Part shown: positions 1 through 5,879 of the stretch, piece by piece
How the letters are laid out: each line of letters opens with the position of its first letter
Position numbering within the stretch: the stretch's first letter is position 1
Source: Deltaproteobacteria bacterium
GTDB lineage: Bacteria > Desulfobacterota > DSM-4660 > Desulfatiglandales > Desulfatiglandaceae
Assembly: GCA_021737785.1 (NCBI GenBank)
Contig: JAIPDI010000003.1
Span: forward strand, 62,001-126,000
Direction of reading: 5' to 3'
DNA length: 64,000 nucleotides
Program-made: the position numbers and the translations under genes
The notes under the pieces: model-generated
Database searches by the model: none
The model's input: only the letters and a program-made list of their open reading frames with translations
What the model was told of the DNA's origin: nothing

Positions 1-296
1 CGTTCCGCAACCGCCTGTTTCTGGCCCTCGGTCAGTGCCTTCCGTAAAAACGGATTCTTGCCCATCCTGAAGTCGAACAGCGGACACATTGGGTCGCAAC
101 AATCCCTCACAAGCTCCACGTTCTCAAGCCTGCCTGGTTTGGTTCGGTCCAGCCCCATGCACTCACGACAAAACAGTTTGACTGCCTGTAAAGGGCTCCT
201 TGCCTTTTTCGGGTAATACGTCCGGCCTGTTTTGTCACGAACCTTGCCATGGGCCATTTCAACAATGCCCTGTTGCCGATATGCTTCAGATGTCAA
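1..296 (-). CDS. Small cysteine-cluster (zinc-binding-like) element protein, partial
   Basis: The gene runs off the left edge; about 98 codons are visible and the C-terminus is missing. The start is TTG at 296, chosen because an AGGAGG ribosome-binding site (305-310) sits 8 nt upstream; the first ATG (257) has none. The protein has a cysteine cluster of the form CREC ... RDCCDPMCPLFDFRMG, likely a structural zinc site. The same layout (KAIRxxCxxC ... EVRECxxxxCPxxPYRMG) occurs in the 60-residue protein at 1817-1999, so the two are paralogues. Proteins of this kind are common as uncharacterised prophage or island genes; function unknown. Confidence 0.7.
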   Translation of the reverse strand, partial: MTSEAYRQQGIVEMAHGKVRDKTGRTYYPKKARSPLQAVKLFCRECMGLDRTKPGRLENVELVRDCCDPMCPLFDFRMGKNPFLRKALTEGQKQAVAE

Positions 297-525
297 ATTC
301 CGATCCTCCTTAAGCAGAATTTTCCGGGCGGGATTATGGTCAGTACCCAGTTTCAGCTATACCGCCCCCCCGTCCGCAGATGGAAGCAGGGGGGGTGTGA
401 TACTTCCTGCTAAAGTACGCCCTGACATTGACAGTGCGGAGTAACGCCACAGTGGGGGGGCGCCCGCGCCCCCTGGGTTTGATCCTGACTCCCGACTTAT
501 TCCTTCGTTGTCGCCGGCTCACTGT

Positions 526-840
526 GTGTCCTCATTGTGTGTTGCCCTCGTGGTGTCCCCATGTCCTCATGGTTGTTGTTGATGATTGATGTCCTTCGTT
601 GTTGTGTGGGTGTCATGTCCCTAGTCCTCATGTCCTTGGTGGTGTTGGTGTTGGTTATGATGTCCTTCACTCACTGCATGGCCCCCGCCCAATGCCCTTG
701 TGTGTGTTGTCCTTGATGTCCTCTCAAGTGGTGTGGTGTGGTGGTCATGGTGTTGATATTGTATGCCACATGCCCTTGACTATGTGTGTGTGCCCCATGT
801 CGCCATGGTGGTGATGTCCTTCATGTCCTCATGTTTATAC
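526..840. repeat. G+T-rich non-coding tract with eight ATGTCC repeats
   Basis: The plus strand is very poor in A and rich in G and T. ATGTCC occurs at 561, 589, 615, 630, 660, 716, 814 and 823, often extended to ATGTCCTCATG or GATGTCCTT; ATGCCC variants occur as well. Spacing is irregular, so it is not a CRISPR. Reading frames across it give low-complexity, non-protein-like translations. It may be a replication or transfer origin, or a protein-binding array of the element; this is inference. Confidence 0.55.
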
Positions 841-924
841 ATCTGATGTGCACCTTCCTTGCACCCTACTCTATCACCGCTTCACCTTCCATTGTGTTCA
901 CAACTACTTATCCATAGTGACCTT

Positions 925-939
925 CGGATATTATATCCG
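925..939. promoter_or_regulatory. 15-bp perfect palindrome at the end of the HTH gene
   Basis: CGGATATTATATCCG is a perfect inverted repeat two bases past the stop codon of the HTH gene at 942-1208. It has no T-tract on the minus strand, so it is not a simple terminator. It could be a binding site for one of the element's HTH proteins or an RNA-stabilising hairpin. Confidence 0.35.
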
Positions 940-941
940 TA

Positions 942-1208
942 TCAGTCTTTAAGGTCAGCCATCACGCTATCCACAAGACTGTTGATGTCCTTGTCTTTGT
1001 GCAGGCGATAGTCCCGCATCCACTTGTCGAACTCTGATTTACGAATCAAGATCTTGCCCCCCAACTTATAGGCAGGTAAGCCAGCCCGCTTAACGTGATC
1101 CCTGATCGTGCTTACCCCCAATGATGCGTACTGACTCAAACCTCTGAGATCGAGGTATTTGTCATTTAAGGATATGCCTTGCTCTATGAGTGAATCAGGG
1201 ATGATCAT
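942..1208 (-). CDS. Excisionase/MerR-type helix-turn-helix protein
   Basis: This 88-residue protein has one HTH_17-like fold: residues 21-60 read as a helix-turn-helix (LRGLSQYASLGVSTIRDHVKRAG) followed by the wing-like LPAYKLGGKILIRKSEFDKWM typical of excisionase-family proteins. In integrative elements such proteins direct excision or regulate transcription. It follows the 104-residue gene by 6 nt and has only a weak ribosome site, so translational coupling is likely. The C-terminal tail (KDKDINSLVDSVMADL) is acidic and may be a protein contact surface. Family assignment is fairly safe; its role as Xis is inferred. Confidence 0.7.
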   Translation of the reverse strand: MIIPDSLIEQGISLNDKYLDLRGLSQYASLGVSTIRDHVKRAGLPAYKLGGKILIRKSEFDKWMRDYRLHKDKDINSLVDSVMADLKD

Positions 1209-1214
1209 TTTATC

Positions 1215-1529
1215 TCAAAGTTTTTTGTCAGCCTTCAGGCCCTTCCGGGCCGCTGCGTCGGCTGCCTTTGCACCTTCGACCATGGACTCATAGGCACCCG
1301 GTATCCCATGTTTTCGAATCCATGCCTTGACCTGCTCCGCCGAGAGGGGTCCCCCTTTTACAGAATCCTCTTCTTTGGCCGAGCCTTCTTTAATTTCGGC
1401 CACAAGATTTTTGTACTCGGCAACCAGGCTCACAAAGTCGTTGGGGGTCCAGTTTTCAGGCAGAGCCTTAGCCTTGGCAAACCGGGACAACATCTTTGCC
1501 AACTCTGAAGCGCAGCGCTGGGGGGTCAT
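1215..1529 (-). CDS. Element protein of unknown function, 104 aa
   Basis: I do not recognise a family. The start ATG is preceded by AGGAGG at good spacing, so the gene is real. The N-terminal third is helical and basic (LAKMLSRFAKAKAL), the middle (VAEYKNLVAEIKEG) could form a coiled coil, and the C-terminus carries an AEQVKAWIRKHGIPGAYESM segment that may be a small helical DNA- or protein-binding unit. It is cotranscribed with the downstream HTH gene (6-nt gap). Two palindromes at 1578-1612 precede it. Confidence 0.6.
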   Translation of the reverse strand: MTPQRCASELAKMLSRFAKAKALPENWTPNDFVSLVAEYKNLVAEIKEGSAKEEDSVKGGPLSAEQVKAWIRKHGIPGAYESMVEGAKAADAAARKGLKADKKL

Positions 1530-1577
1530 ATGCTTTTACCTCCTGGCCTGGCCATAATTGAGGCCGTCACCACTAAC

Positions 1578-1612
1578 CATTGCATTTCTGCAATGTCATT
1601 AACACCTGTTAA
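1578..1612. promoter_or_regulatory. Two adjacent palindromes upstream of the 104-aa gene
   Basis: CATTGCA-TTTC-TGCAATG (1578-1595) and TTAACA-CC-TGTTAA (1599-1612) are perfect inverted repeats lying 50-80 nt upstream of the start at 1529. Their position suits operators for the element's XRE or HTH regulators. The rest of 1530-1816 shows no gene. Confidence 0.4.
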
Positions 1613-1816
1613 CTTACTGTTGTAAATTCCTACACTTTCAAGACCTTGTGGACTGTTTCCATTTTTCTTTCCTGTTTTCATGATTTTCCGAATGCTCACC
1701 ATAAAATGGTCTGAATCCTGGCGGATTGTTTACCGAACCCCACTTGATTACATCCCGGGATACGCTCTAATTTCATTTTCTTGGTGAAAAAACCTGAGAT
1801 AGCCCCCATGATTTTT

Positions 1817-1999
1817 TCAATCCCCCGGTCTTCGGCCCATCCGATAGGGCCAGCATGGGCAGTCAATGCAAAGGCACTCCCTGACCTCTTTCTCTGACCA
1901 TGCTGAACATTCGAGACATTTGAGCCTGATCGCTTTCACTGGGGTCAATAAAACTTTGCGGTGTCCGTCCTTCGTTTTGATCGTATGGGTCACGCTCAT
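1817..1999 (-). CDS. Small cysteine-cluster (zinc-binding-like) element protein
   Basis: Sixty residues, with AGGAGA about 10 nt before the ATG. Residues 20-57 hold the pattern KAIRLKCLEC ... EVRECLCIDCPCWPYRMGRRP, with CxxC followed about 14 residues later by CxCxxCxC, probably a zinc site. It is a paralogue of the partial protein at 1-296. This family is found in phage and island regions without a known function; a DNA-binding or transcription-modulating role is possible but not shown. A longer overlapping frame at 1863-2108 lacks these features and was rejected. Confidence 0.65.
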   Translation of the reverse strand: MSVTHTIKTKDGHRKVLLTPVKAIRLKCLECSAWSEKEVRECLCIDCPCWPYRMGRRPGD

Positions 2000-2040
2000 G
2001 TTGCCGGTTCTCCTTCAGCTGTAAAGTTTTGCACTCCGGG

Positions 2041-2118
2041 TCATGGTAACTGGCCCCGGTAGGACCCGCACCCAGGACAGATGTCCCAAGTCGTGTTTTG
2101 GATTTCAAAACGTCCCAT
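2041..2118 (-). CDS. Possible 25-residue micro-protein with a CPGC motif
   Basis: ATG at 2118 follows GAGG by 7 nt and opens a 25-codon frame containing IQNTTWDICPGCGSYRGQL. CPGCG looks like half of a zinc ribbon. It lies 41 nt upstream of the small cysteine-cluster gene and would be in the same transcript. It is too short to be sure; it could be a leader peptide or a chance frame. The rest of 2119-2275 shows nothing I recognise. Confidence 0.3.
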   Translation of the reverse strand: MGRFEIQNTTWDICPGCGSYRGQLP

Positions 2119-2275
2119 GTTCAAGCCTCAACTTTTACCCACCCTCACCCGCCCGGCCGGGACTCCGGGCACACCCAAATCGGGCCGCCGCAGTCTGCAT
2201 GGCCCTCATAGACCAACTTCAGACCATGTTCCCCATCCCCCGGATCCCCATACCCCTGTGGCTATCCTTAGGATG

Positions 2276-2470
2276 GTATCGATTTTAATACTCGGTTTTT
2301 ACCCCTTTTAGATATCGCCTGTTTTCTTTTAGGTTTCAGCCTGTTAGATTCGTTTTTCCACAGGTTTTGAGTATCGATTTTAATACTCGGTTTTTACCCT
2401 CAAATTTCGAGTTCTAGTATCGAAATGAACACTCGGAACGTACCTTTTGAGTATCGAAATCAACACTTAC
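2276..2470. repeat. Four iteron-like repeats next to a Rep-like gene
   Basis: Four copies of a 20-bp unit (consensus GTATCGAWWTNAACACTCGG) start at 2276, 2371, 2417 and 2451. The first two are identical over 29 bp, including a TTTTTACCC tail, and read TTTTAATACTCGG in the second half. Most units also form an imperfect palindrome (GAGTAT...ATACTC). The last overlaps the stop of the winged-helix gene at 2460. Direct repeats beside a replication-initiator gene are the usual layout of an iteron origin. Confidence 0.7.
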
Positions 2471-2963
2471 GATTTTTCTGTTTCTTAAGCCGGGCAGCTT
2501 CTTGTTTCTTGAGTAGTGCAGCTTTTTTCACCGGGTTATTCCAATGAGAAGCCCACCCCTTGAAAAGGCGTTTATCTGGTTTGCGCCCGTTAATGGGGTT
2601 GAATTTGCTTGTTCCATAATTCTCCCATTCGTCTCGTAGAAAGTATGTCGTCACATCGCCCTTGTGCCCCCCGCCGCCCTGATGGTTGATTTTCAAAAAA
2701 CCTTTCTCAATCAGTTCGTCGATAGCATCCCGAAAATGCTTCCGGCTGATCCCCCAACGCTCGGCCTCAGAATACGGGTATACGATTTCCCCGTTATTCT
2801 TAATAATCCAACCTGATGCCCGGCCCGACCGCTTAACCTCTTGAAATACTCGTTTGTCGAAAAGGTCCATGAGAGTAAGGAGAGCCCAGCGCGATAAGCT
2901 TCTAAAAGCCTTACCCTTAATCATGCGGCTTAAAATCCACACTTTGTCACTTTTGGTAGCCAC
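2460..2963 (-). CDS. Winged-helix replication-initiator-like protein
   Basis: The 167-residue protein has a winged-helix unit at about residues 60-100 (YSEAERWGISRKHFRDAIDELIEKGFL, then a glycine-rich wing and a beta hairpin), and a basic C-terminal tail (KKAALLKKQEAARLKKQK). This resembles the N-terminal domain of small plasmid and phage replication initiators. It lies next to four iteron-like repeats, with the last inside its 3' end, which supports an origin-binding role. It is the third gene of a minus-strand group behind the XRE and AlpA-like genes. Alternative: a transcription regulator binding the same repeats. Confidence 0.6.
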   Translation of the reverse strand: MATKSDKVWILSRMIKGKAFRSLSRWALLTLMDLFDKRVFQEVKRSGRASGWIIKNNGEIVYPYSEAERWGISRKHFRDAIDELIEKGFLKINHQGGGGHKGDVTTYFLRDEWENYGTSKFNPINGRKPDKRLFKGWASHWNNPVKKAALLKKQEAARLKKQKNRKC

Positions 2964-2984
2964 GCCTTGTCCCGGTTAAATTAA

Positions 2985-3182
2985 TTATTTCTCGCTCATC
3001 CCACCTGCCCCCGGCAGCTCATCGAACCACTTGAAAACCTGTTCCAGATCGAATAGAAGGCGTTTCCCGGCTTTGCGGTGCGGGAGCGGGTGAACCGGAT
3101 TCCGCACCAGCTTATAGACCTGGTGAGCCGTAAGTGGCAGGGCTTGAGATAATCCTTTGAGGTCCACGATCTGTCGTGCCAT
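2985..3182 (-). CDS. AlpA/excisionase-like HTH protein
   Basis: Residues 1-60 (IVDLKGLSQALPLTAHQVYK ... PLPHRKAGKRLLFDLEQVFKWFDEL) match the HTH_17 layout of AlpA regulators and excisionases. I chose the ATG at 3182 because the family begins close to this point; a TTG at 3239 would add 19 residues and overlap the XRE gene by 14 nt. It sits between the XRE repressor and the Rep-like gene, so control of replication or excision is likely. Confidence 0.65.
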   Translation of the reverse strand: MARQIVDLKGLSQALPLTAHQVYKLVRNPVHPLPHRKAGKRLLFDLEQVFKWFDELPGAGGMSEK

Positions 3183-3225
3183 GGGTAGCCCCTGTTCCGC
3201 CCAGATCAGGGGCCTTTTCCATTTG

Positions 3226-3423
3226 TCAAGCCGCCTCAAAAAGCTCGATCTCTTTCACTCGCAATGCCTTCGCAATCAAACTCCGCTGATTGCCATCAGG
3301 ATTTAAGCGTCCACTGCAAATCATGGAAACTGTCGTCGGATGAATATTACTCCGCTCGGATAACTCTTTCTGCGTGACCCCCGTTTCGAGTAGCCGCAAG
3401 CGCAATGGTGTGACCCCTTTCAT
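3226..3423 (-). CDS. XRE-family helix-turn-helix regulator
   Basis: This 65-residue protein is a single Cro/C1-type HTH: GVTQKELSERSNIHPTTVSMICSGRL at residues 15-40, followed by helices 4-5. GGGGAGG lies 5-6 nt before the ATG. It is too short to carry a multimerisation domain. As first gene of the XRE-AlpA-Rep group it is the probable autoregulator of the element's core functions. A hairpin with a T-tract upstream (3505-3558) may control its expression. Confidence 0.75.
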   Translation of the reverse strand: MKGVTPLRLRLLETGVTQKELSERSNIHPTTVSMICSGRLNPDGNQRSLIAKALRVKEIELFEAA

Positions 3424-3504
3424 GTCTGCCTCCCCAAATAAAAAGCTTAAGCCCGAAAGACACTACTTTGAAAAACAGCTCTTTGGAGTTAAAATGTTTA
3501 GGCC

Positions 3505-3558
3505 AAAAAAAACGCTCCGCCTGTTGAAGGAAATACCTCTCCCGCAACAAACGGAGCG
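3505..3558 (-). terminator. Rho-independent terminator or attenuator upstream of the XRE gene
   Basis: On the minus strand, CGCTCCGTTTGTTG (3558-3545) pairs with CAACAGGCGGAGCG (3526-3513), giving a 14-bp stem with two G-T pairs. It is followed at once by eight T residues (3512-3505). This is a strong intrinsic terminator placed 80 nt before the XRE start. Confidence 0.75.
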
Positions 3559-3620
3559 ATTGTGCCAGGTGGCCCCACGCTGACTTTAGACTACCTTTCG
3601 CCGCAGCGTCTCGGAAACCC

Positions 3621-3645
3621 AATGAGCTCTGGCAGGCTCATTTTT
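3621..3645 (+). terminator. Hairpin with T-tract, plus-strand orientation
   Basis: AATGAGC (3621-3627) pairs with GCTCATT (3636-3642), followed by TTTTT on the plus strand. No plus-strand gene upstream is apparent, so it may act mainly as a structured part of the minus-strand transcript. Confidence 0.4.
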
Positions 3646-3698
3646 AGATTTAGAGTGTTATTGTTAGATTATTGGTTTAATTGTGCGACTTGAAAAGA

Positions 3699-3727
3699 AC
3701 TTTAACACTTCTTTAGCGAGTTGTCAA
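3699..3727 (-). promoter_or_regulatory. Sigma70-type promoter, minus strand
   Basis: On the minus strand a perfect -35 TTGACA (3727-3722) is followed after 17 nt by TAAAGT (3704-3699), 4 of 6 matches to TATAAT. Transcription would start near 3691 and run towards the XRE-AlpA-Rep genes. Confidence 0.55.
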
Positions 3728-3917
3728 TAGAAAAAATAATGTAACCCATCTTTTTTATTATACTTTCTGGCAAAGTTTTTTGAAAGTTTTATGCCGATAT
3801 GGAAACATCCTCCAAGGTGCAGTGGGGGTGCAGAATCCCCGGATAGTCCGTCAACATCCGTTGGAATCCAGCACCCTAAATGCCTTAACTTATTGAGATC
3901 ACGAAACATCTTCTATA

Positions 3918-3963
3918 ACTACGAATCCGTAGGTCGCAAGTTCGAATCTTGCTGGGCGCGCCA
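3918..3963 (+). other. 3' fragment of tRNA-Arg(ACG): attachment site of the element
   Basis: The sequence matches tRNA positions 31 to CCA: loop CTACGAA (anticodon ACG, 3921-3923), TCCGT, variable AGGTC, a perfect T-arm GCAAG-TTCGAAT-CTTGC, acceptor strand TGGGCGC, G73 and encoded CCA. Upstream of position 31 pairing fails (AA/T where GG is needed) and no D-arm or 5' acceptor strand is present. It is therefore not a working tRNA but the remnant att copy. The break in the anticodon arm is a usual crossover point of tyrosine integrases. Confidence 0.85.
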
Positions 3964-3972
3964 GTTATATCA

Positions 3973-4005
3973 AGGACTTGGGTGATATCGCCTGAGTCCT
4001 TTTTT
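3973..4005 (+). terminator. Rho-independent terminator following the tRNA-Arg fragment
   Basis: AGGACT (3973-3978) pairs with AGTCCT (3995-4000), with extra GG/CC pairing inside, then six T. It was probably the original terminator of the tRNA-Arg gene and lies on the chromosomal side of the junction. Confidence 0.75.
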
Positions 4006-4294
4006 CATTTGGAAAATATAGTGAGGACCATCTTTACGGATAGCCTCAATTAAACGGCATGACGCAAAGCCCAGGAGTATTCCGGGCGGTCGTGGGATCT
4101 ATTTCTCCCGCCGGGAACAAGAAACCTGTGATGCCCAGCGGGAATCCCGCCCAACAGGGGTCCAGGCATAGGGTTTAAGACCACAGAGGTGAATTTGACT
4201 TAAGCTTTTCCAGAGTTATCTTGAGAGAAGTTCTTATAATGGGGATGATGCTTTTTGTCGAAGTCCATCCAATGAAATTAATGAGAAAAAAAGA
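4006..4294. other. Gene-free stretch between the element and tRNA-Ala
   Basis: I see no supported gene in either strand. A minus-strand frame at 4175-4390 overlaps the tRNA promoter and has no ribosome site. A CCCGCCGGGAA / GCGGGAATCCCGCC segment at about 4105-4155 has local self-complementarity but no clear terminator. Confidence 0.5.
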
Positions 4295-4322
4295 TTGATT
4301 TTGCATATCCGATATATATAAT
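4295..4322 (+). promoter_or_regulatory. Promoter of tRNA-Ala
   Basis: TTGATT (4295-4300), a 16-nt spacer and a perfect TATAAT (4317-4322) lie about 75 nt before the tRNA. The region is locally very A+T-rich, as expected for a strong stable-RNA promoter. Confidence 0.55.
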
Positions 4323-4397
4323 AAAAAGGTTATTGTTTGATCCGCCACCGCCACCGAATCCTCTGGACGGCTCGGGACGCGGCAAGGCATGTGATGT

Positions 4398-4473
4398 GGG
4401 GGTGTAGCTCAGTTGGGAGAGCGGTACGTTCGCAACGTACAGGTCAGGGGTTCGAATCCCCTCATCTCCACCA
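4398..4473 (+). tRNA. tRNA-Ala(CGC)
   Basis: The 76-nt sequence folds into a full cloverleaf: acceptor GGGGGTG/CATCTCC, D-arm GCTC/GAGC, anticodon arm GTACG-TTCGCAA-CGTAC, T-arm AGGGG-TTCGAAT-CCCCT, with CCA encoded. The anticodon CGC reads GCG (Ala), and the G3-U70 pair, the alanine identity element, is present. Confidence 0.95.
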
Positions 4474-4541
4474 TCTTTTTTTATGGTTGAAATTGCGGCC
4501 GGGTCTCATAGTCCATACCCCTTGTCAAGATGCGGTTCCCG

Positions 4542-5132
4542 ATGAATCGAGAAGCAACAATAGAGAGAAAAACAAAGGAAACTGAAATTTTCCTGCGCCT
4601 TAACCTTGATAGCGGCGCTCCTTCCAGGGTGGATACAGGAATTCCTTTCATGGACCACATGCTGGATCTGATGTCGGCCCACGGTTTCCTGGAAATGGAA
4701 CTCAAGGCCAGGGGAGATAGGGAGATTGACGACCACCACACCATGGAAGATCTGGGCATCACCCTTGGGATGGCACTCAAGACATCATTGGGTGATAAGC
4801 GAGGAATCCGGCGTTACGGTGAAGCAACCATTCCGATGGATGATGTTCTGGCCAGGGTAGTCATCGATATTTCGAACCGGCCGTTGCTGGCCTTTCGGGT
4901 AAGTCTCGAGAAAACCACTACAGGTACATTTGACACAGGTCTCATCAAGGAATTTTTCCGGGCCCTCGTAACCCATGCAGGGCTGACCCTCCATATTGAT
5001 CTCTTGTCAGGGGACGAGCCTCACCATGTTTCAGAGGCCATCTTCAAGGCCTTCGGCAGGGCACTGGATCAGGCCGTTGGAATCGAAACCCGTCTGAGAG
5101 GGAATTTGCCTTCCACCAAAGGTGTTCTGTAG
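4542..5132 (+). CDS. hisB: Imidazoleglycerol-phosphate dehydratase
   Basis: HisB catalyses the sixth step of histidine synthesis, dehydration of imidazoleglycerol phosphate to imidazoleacetol phosphate. The sequence shows the family signatures: RxTxET at the N-terminus, GIPFMDHMLDLMSAHG, DDHHTMEDLGITLG and, near the end, EPHHVSEAIFKAFGRAL; these His/Glu clusters bind two Mn ions. The length of about 196 residues fits the stand-alone bacterial enzyme. I start at ATG 4542 (MNREATIERKTKET), where the family begins; ATG 4530 would add four residues and neither has a strong ribosome site. It is followed by a lipoprotein gene and hisA. Confidence 0.95.
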   Translation: MNREATIERKTKETEIFLRLNLDSGAPSRVDTGIPFMDHMLDLMSAHGFLEMELKARGDREIDDHHTMEDLGITLGMALKTSLGDKRGIRRYGEATIPMDDVLARVVIDISNRPLLAFRVSLEKTTTGTFDTGLIKEFFRALVTHAGLTLHIDLLSGDEPHHVSEAIFKAFGRALDQAVGIETRLRGNLPSTKGVL

Positions 5133-5146
5133 CGAAAGGGGACTTG

Positions 5147-5875
5147 ATGGCCACGAACCTTCGTGTCACCTGCCTACGATATGGGTTGCCACTCCTGTCG
5201 CTGTTCACTCTCTTGGCCATTGCCGGTTGCCAGAGCGACAAGCGTCTAAACCTGTCTTCTCAATCCCTCTCCGGGTCGGCCATGCAGACCGTTGTTGTTG
5301 TCGGATTCCGGGCCGCTATCACCAACGCAGAAGCGCCTGAGCTGGTCCGAAATCCCATAACGGGCACCTCCTTCATGTCCTGGCCGGTTCCCGAAGAGGT
5401 GGTTGACTGGTTGACCGGTCAGCTTTTCGAGAGATTGATCCAGGACAAGAACCGGCATTTCATTCCGCCGGGACAAGCCCAAGGGGTGGTCGAAAGCATC
5501 ATGGAGTCAGATACAAAATTGGGCATCCATCCGATGGAGATGATACGGCAGGTGGGCAACACCTTTGAGGCCGATGCCGTGCTGATCGGGCACGTATACC
5601 GCTGGCAGGAACGCGTGGGGACCGATTACGGGGTTGAAACCCCTGCCTCCGTGGCATTTGATATCTCTCTTGTGAGGCCGTCGGATGGCGTGATCCTCTG
5701 GCGCGGCAATTATGACAAGTCCCAGAAATCGCTATTCGAAAACCTTTTTGACCTGGATACATATGTCAAGAGCGGCGGCCGGTGGCTGACCGCCAGAGAG
5801 TTGTCGGAATTTGGATTGGAGCATCTTCTTGGCGCGATGCCCGGGGATCCGGCCGAGGCGAAAGGAAAGGATTAG
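5147..5875 (+). CDS. Predicted lipoprotein between hisB and hisA
   Basis: The protein has a signal peptide (basic start, then LPLLSLFTLLAIAGC) with the lipidated cysteine at residue 28, so it is a membrane-anchored periplasmic lipoprotein of about 242 residues. The mature part alternates strands and helices, with EADAVLIGHVYRW and DGVILWRGNYDKS segments that recall the CsgG/LpoB-type lipoprotein fold; this is a weak resemblance and no function can be named. ATG 5147 is preceded by AAAGGGG; a TTG directly before it would add one residue. It starts 14 nt after hisB and ends 4 nt before hisA, so it is cotranscribed with histidine genes without obvious relation to them. Confidence 0.8.
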   Translation: MATNLRVTCLRYGLPLLSLFTLLAIAGCQSDKRLNLSSQSLSGSAMQTVVVVGFRAAITNAEAPELVRNPITGTSFMSWPVPEEVVDWLTGQLFERLIQDKNRHFIPPGQAQGVVESIMESDTKLGIHPMEMIRQVGNTFEADAVLIGHVYRWQERVGTDYGVETPASVAFDISLVRPSDGVILWRGNYDKSQKSLFENLFDLDTYVKSGGRWLTARELSEFGLEHLLGAMPGDPAEAKGKD

Positions 5876-5879
5876 GGCG

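Larger units (their letters stand above)
3505..3691 (-). ncRNA. Candidate small RNA or attenuated leader of the element
   Basis: A sigma70-like promoter (3727-3699, minus strand) and the strong terminator at 3558-3505 define a transcript of about 187 nt. It contains a second hairpin (3642-3621) and no convincing gene; one 16-codon frame starts at about 3645 without a ribosome site. It could be a regulatory RNA, or the XRE leader with termination control. Its ends are predicted, not observed. Confidence 0.45.
1..3963. mobile_element. Right end of an integrative element inserted in a tRNA-Arg gene
   Basis: All recognisable genes here are on the minus strand and are of mobile-element type: XRE repressor, AlpA/excisionase-like HTH proteins, a replication-initiator-like winged-helix protein and small cysteine-cluster proteins. 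The segment ends at a 3' tRNA-Arg(ACG) fragment (3918-3963) that lacks the 5' half, which is what a tyrosine-recombinase insertion leaves at one end. No integrase is visible, so it should lie at the other end beyond position 1. Ordinary chromosomal genes start right after this boundary. Confidence 0.75.

Noticed and set aside
340-522. Minus-strand 60-residue reading frame
   Set aside because: GTG start without ribosome site; Arg/Gly/Pro-rich translation of a G+C-rich stretch; no recognisable motif.
599-814. Plus-strand 71-residue reading frame
   Set aside because: It is a translation of the G+T-rich repeat tract, has no ribosome site and no protein-like pattern.
526-840. CRISPR array
   Set aside because: The repeated word is only 6-10 bp, the spacing is irregular, and no cas gene is near.
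1863-2108. Minus-strand 81-residue reading frame
   Set aside because: It overlaps the small cysteine-cluster gene, which has a better ribosome site and a conserved motif.
3374-3583. Plus-strand 69-residue reading frame antisense to the XRE gene start
   Set aside because: It overlaps the XRE start and the terminator hairpin and has no ribosome site.
3918-3963. Functional tRNA
   Set aside because: The 5' acceptor strand, D-arm and 5' anticodon stem are missing.
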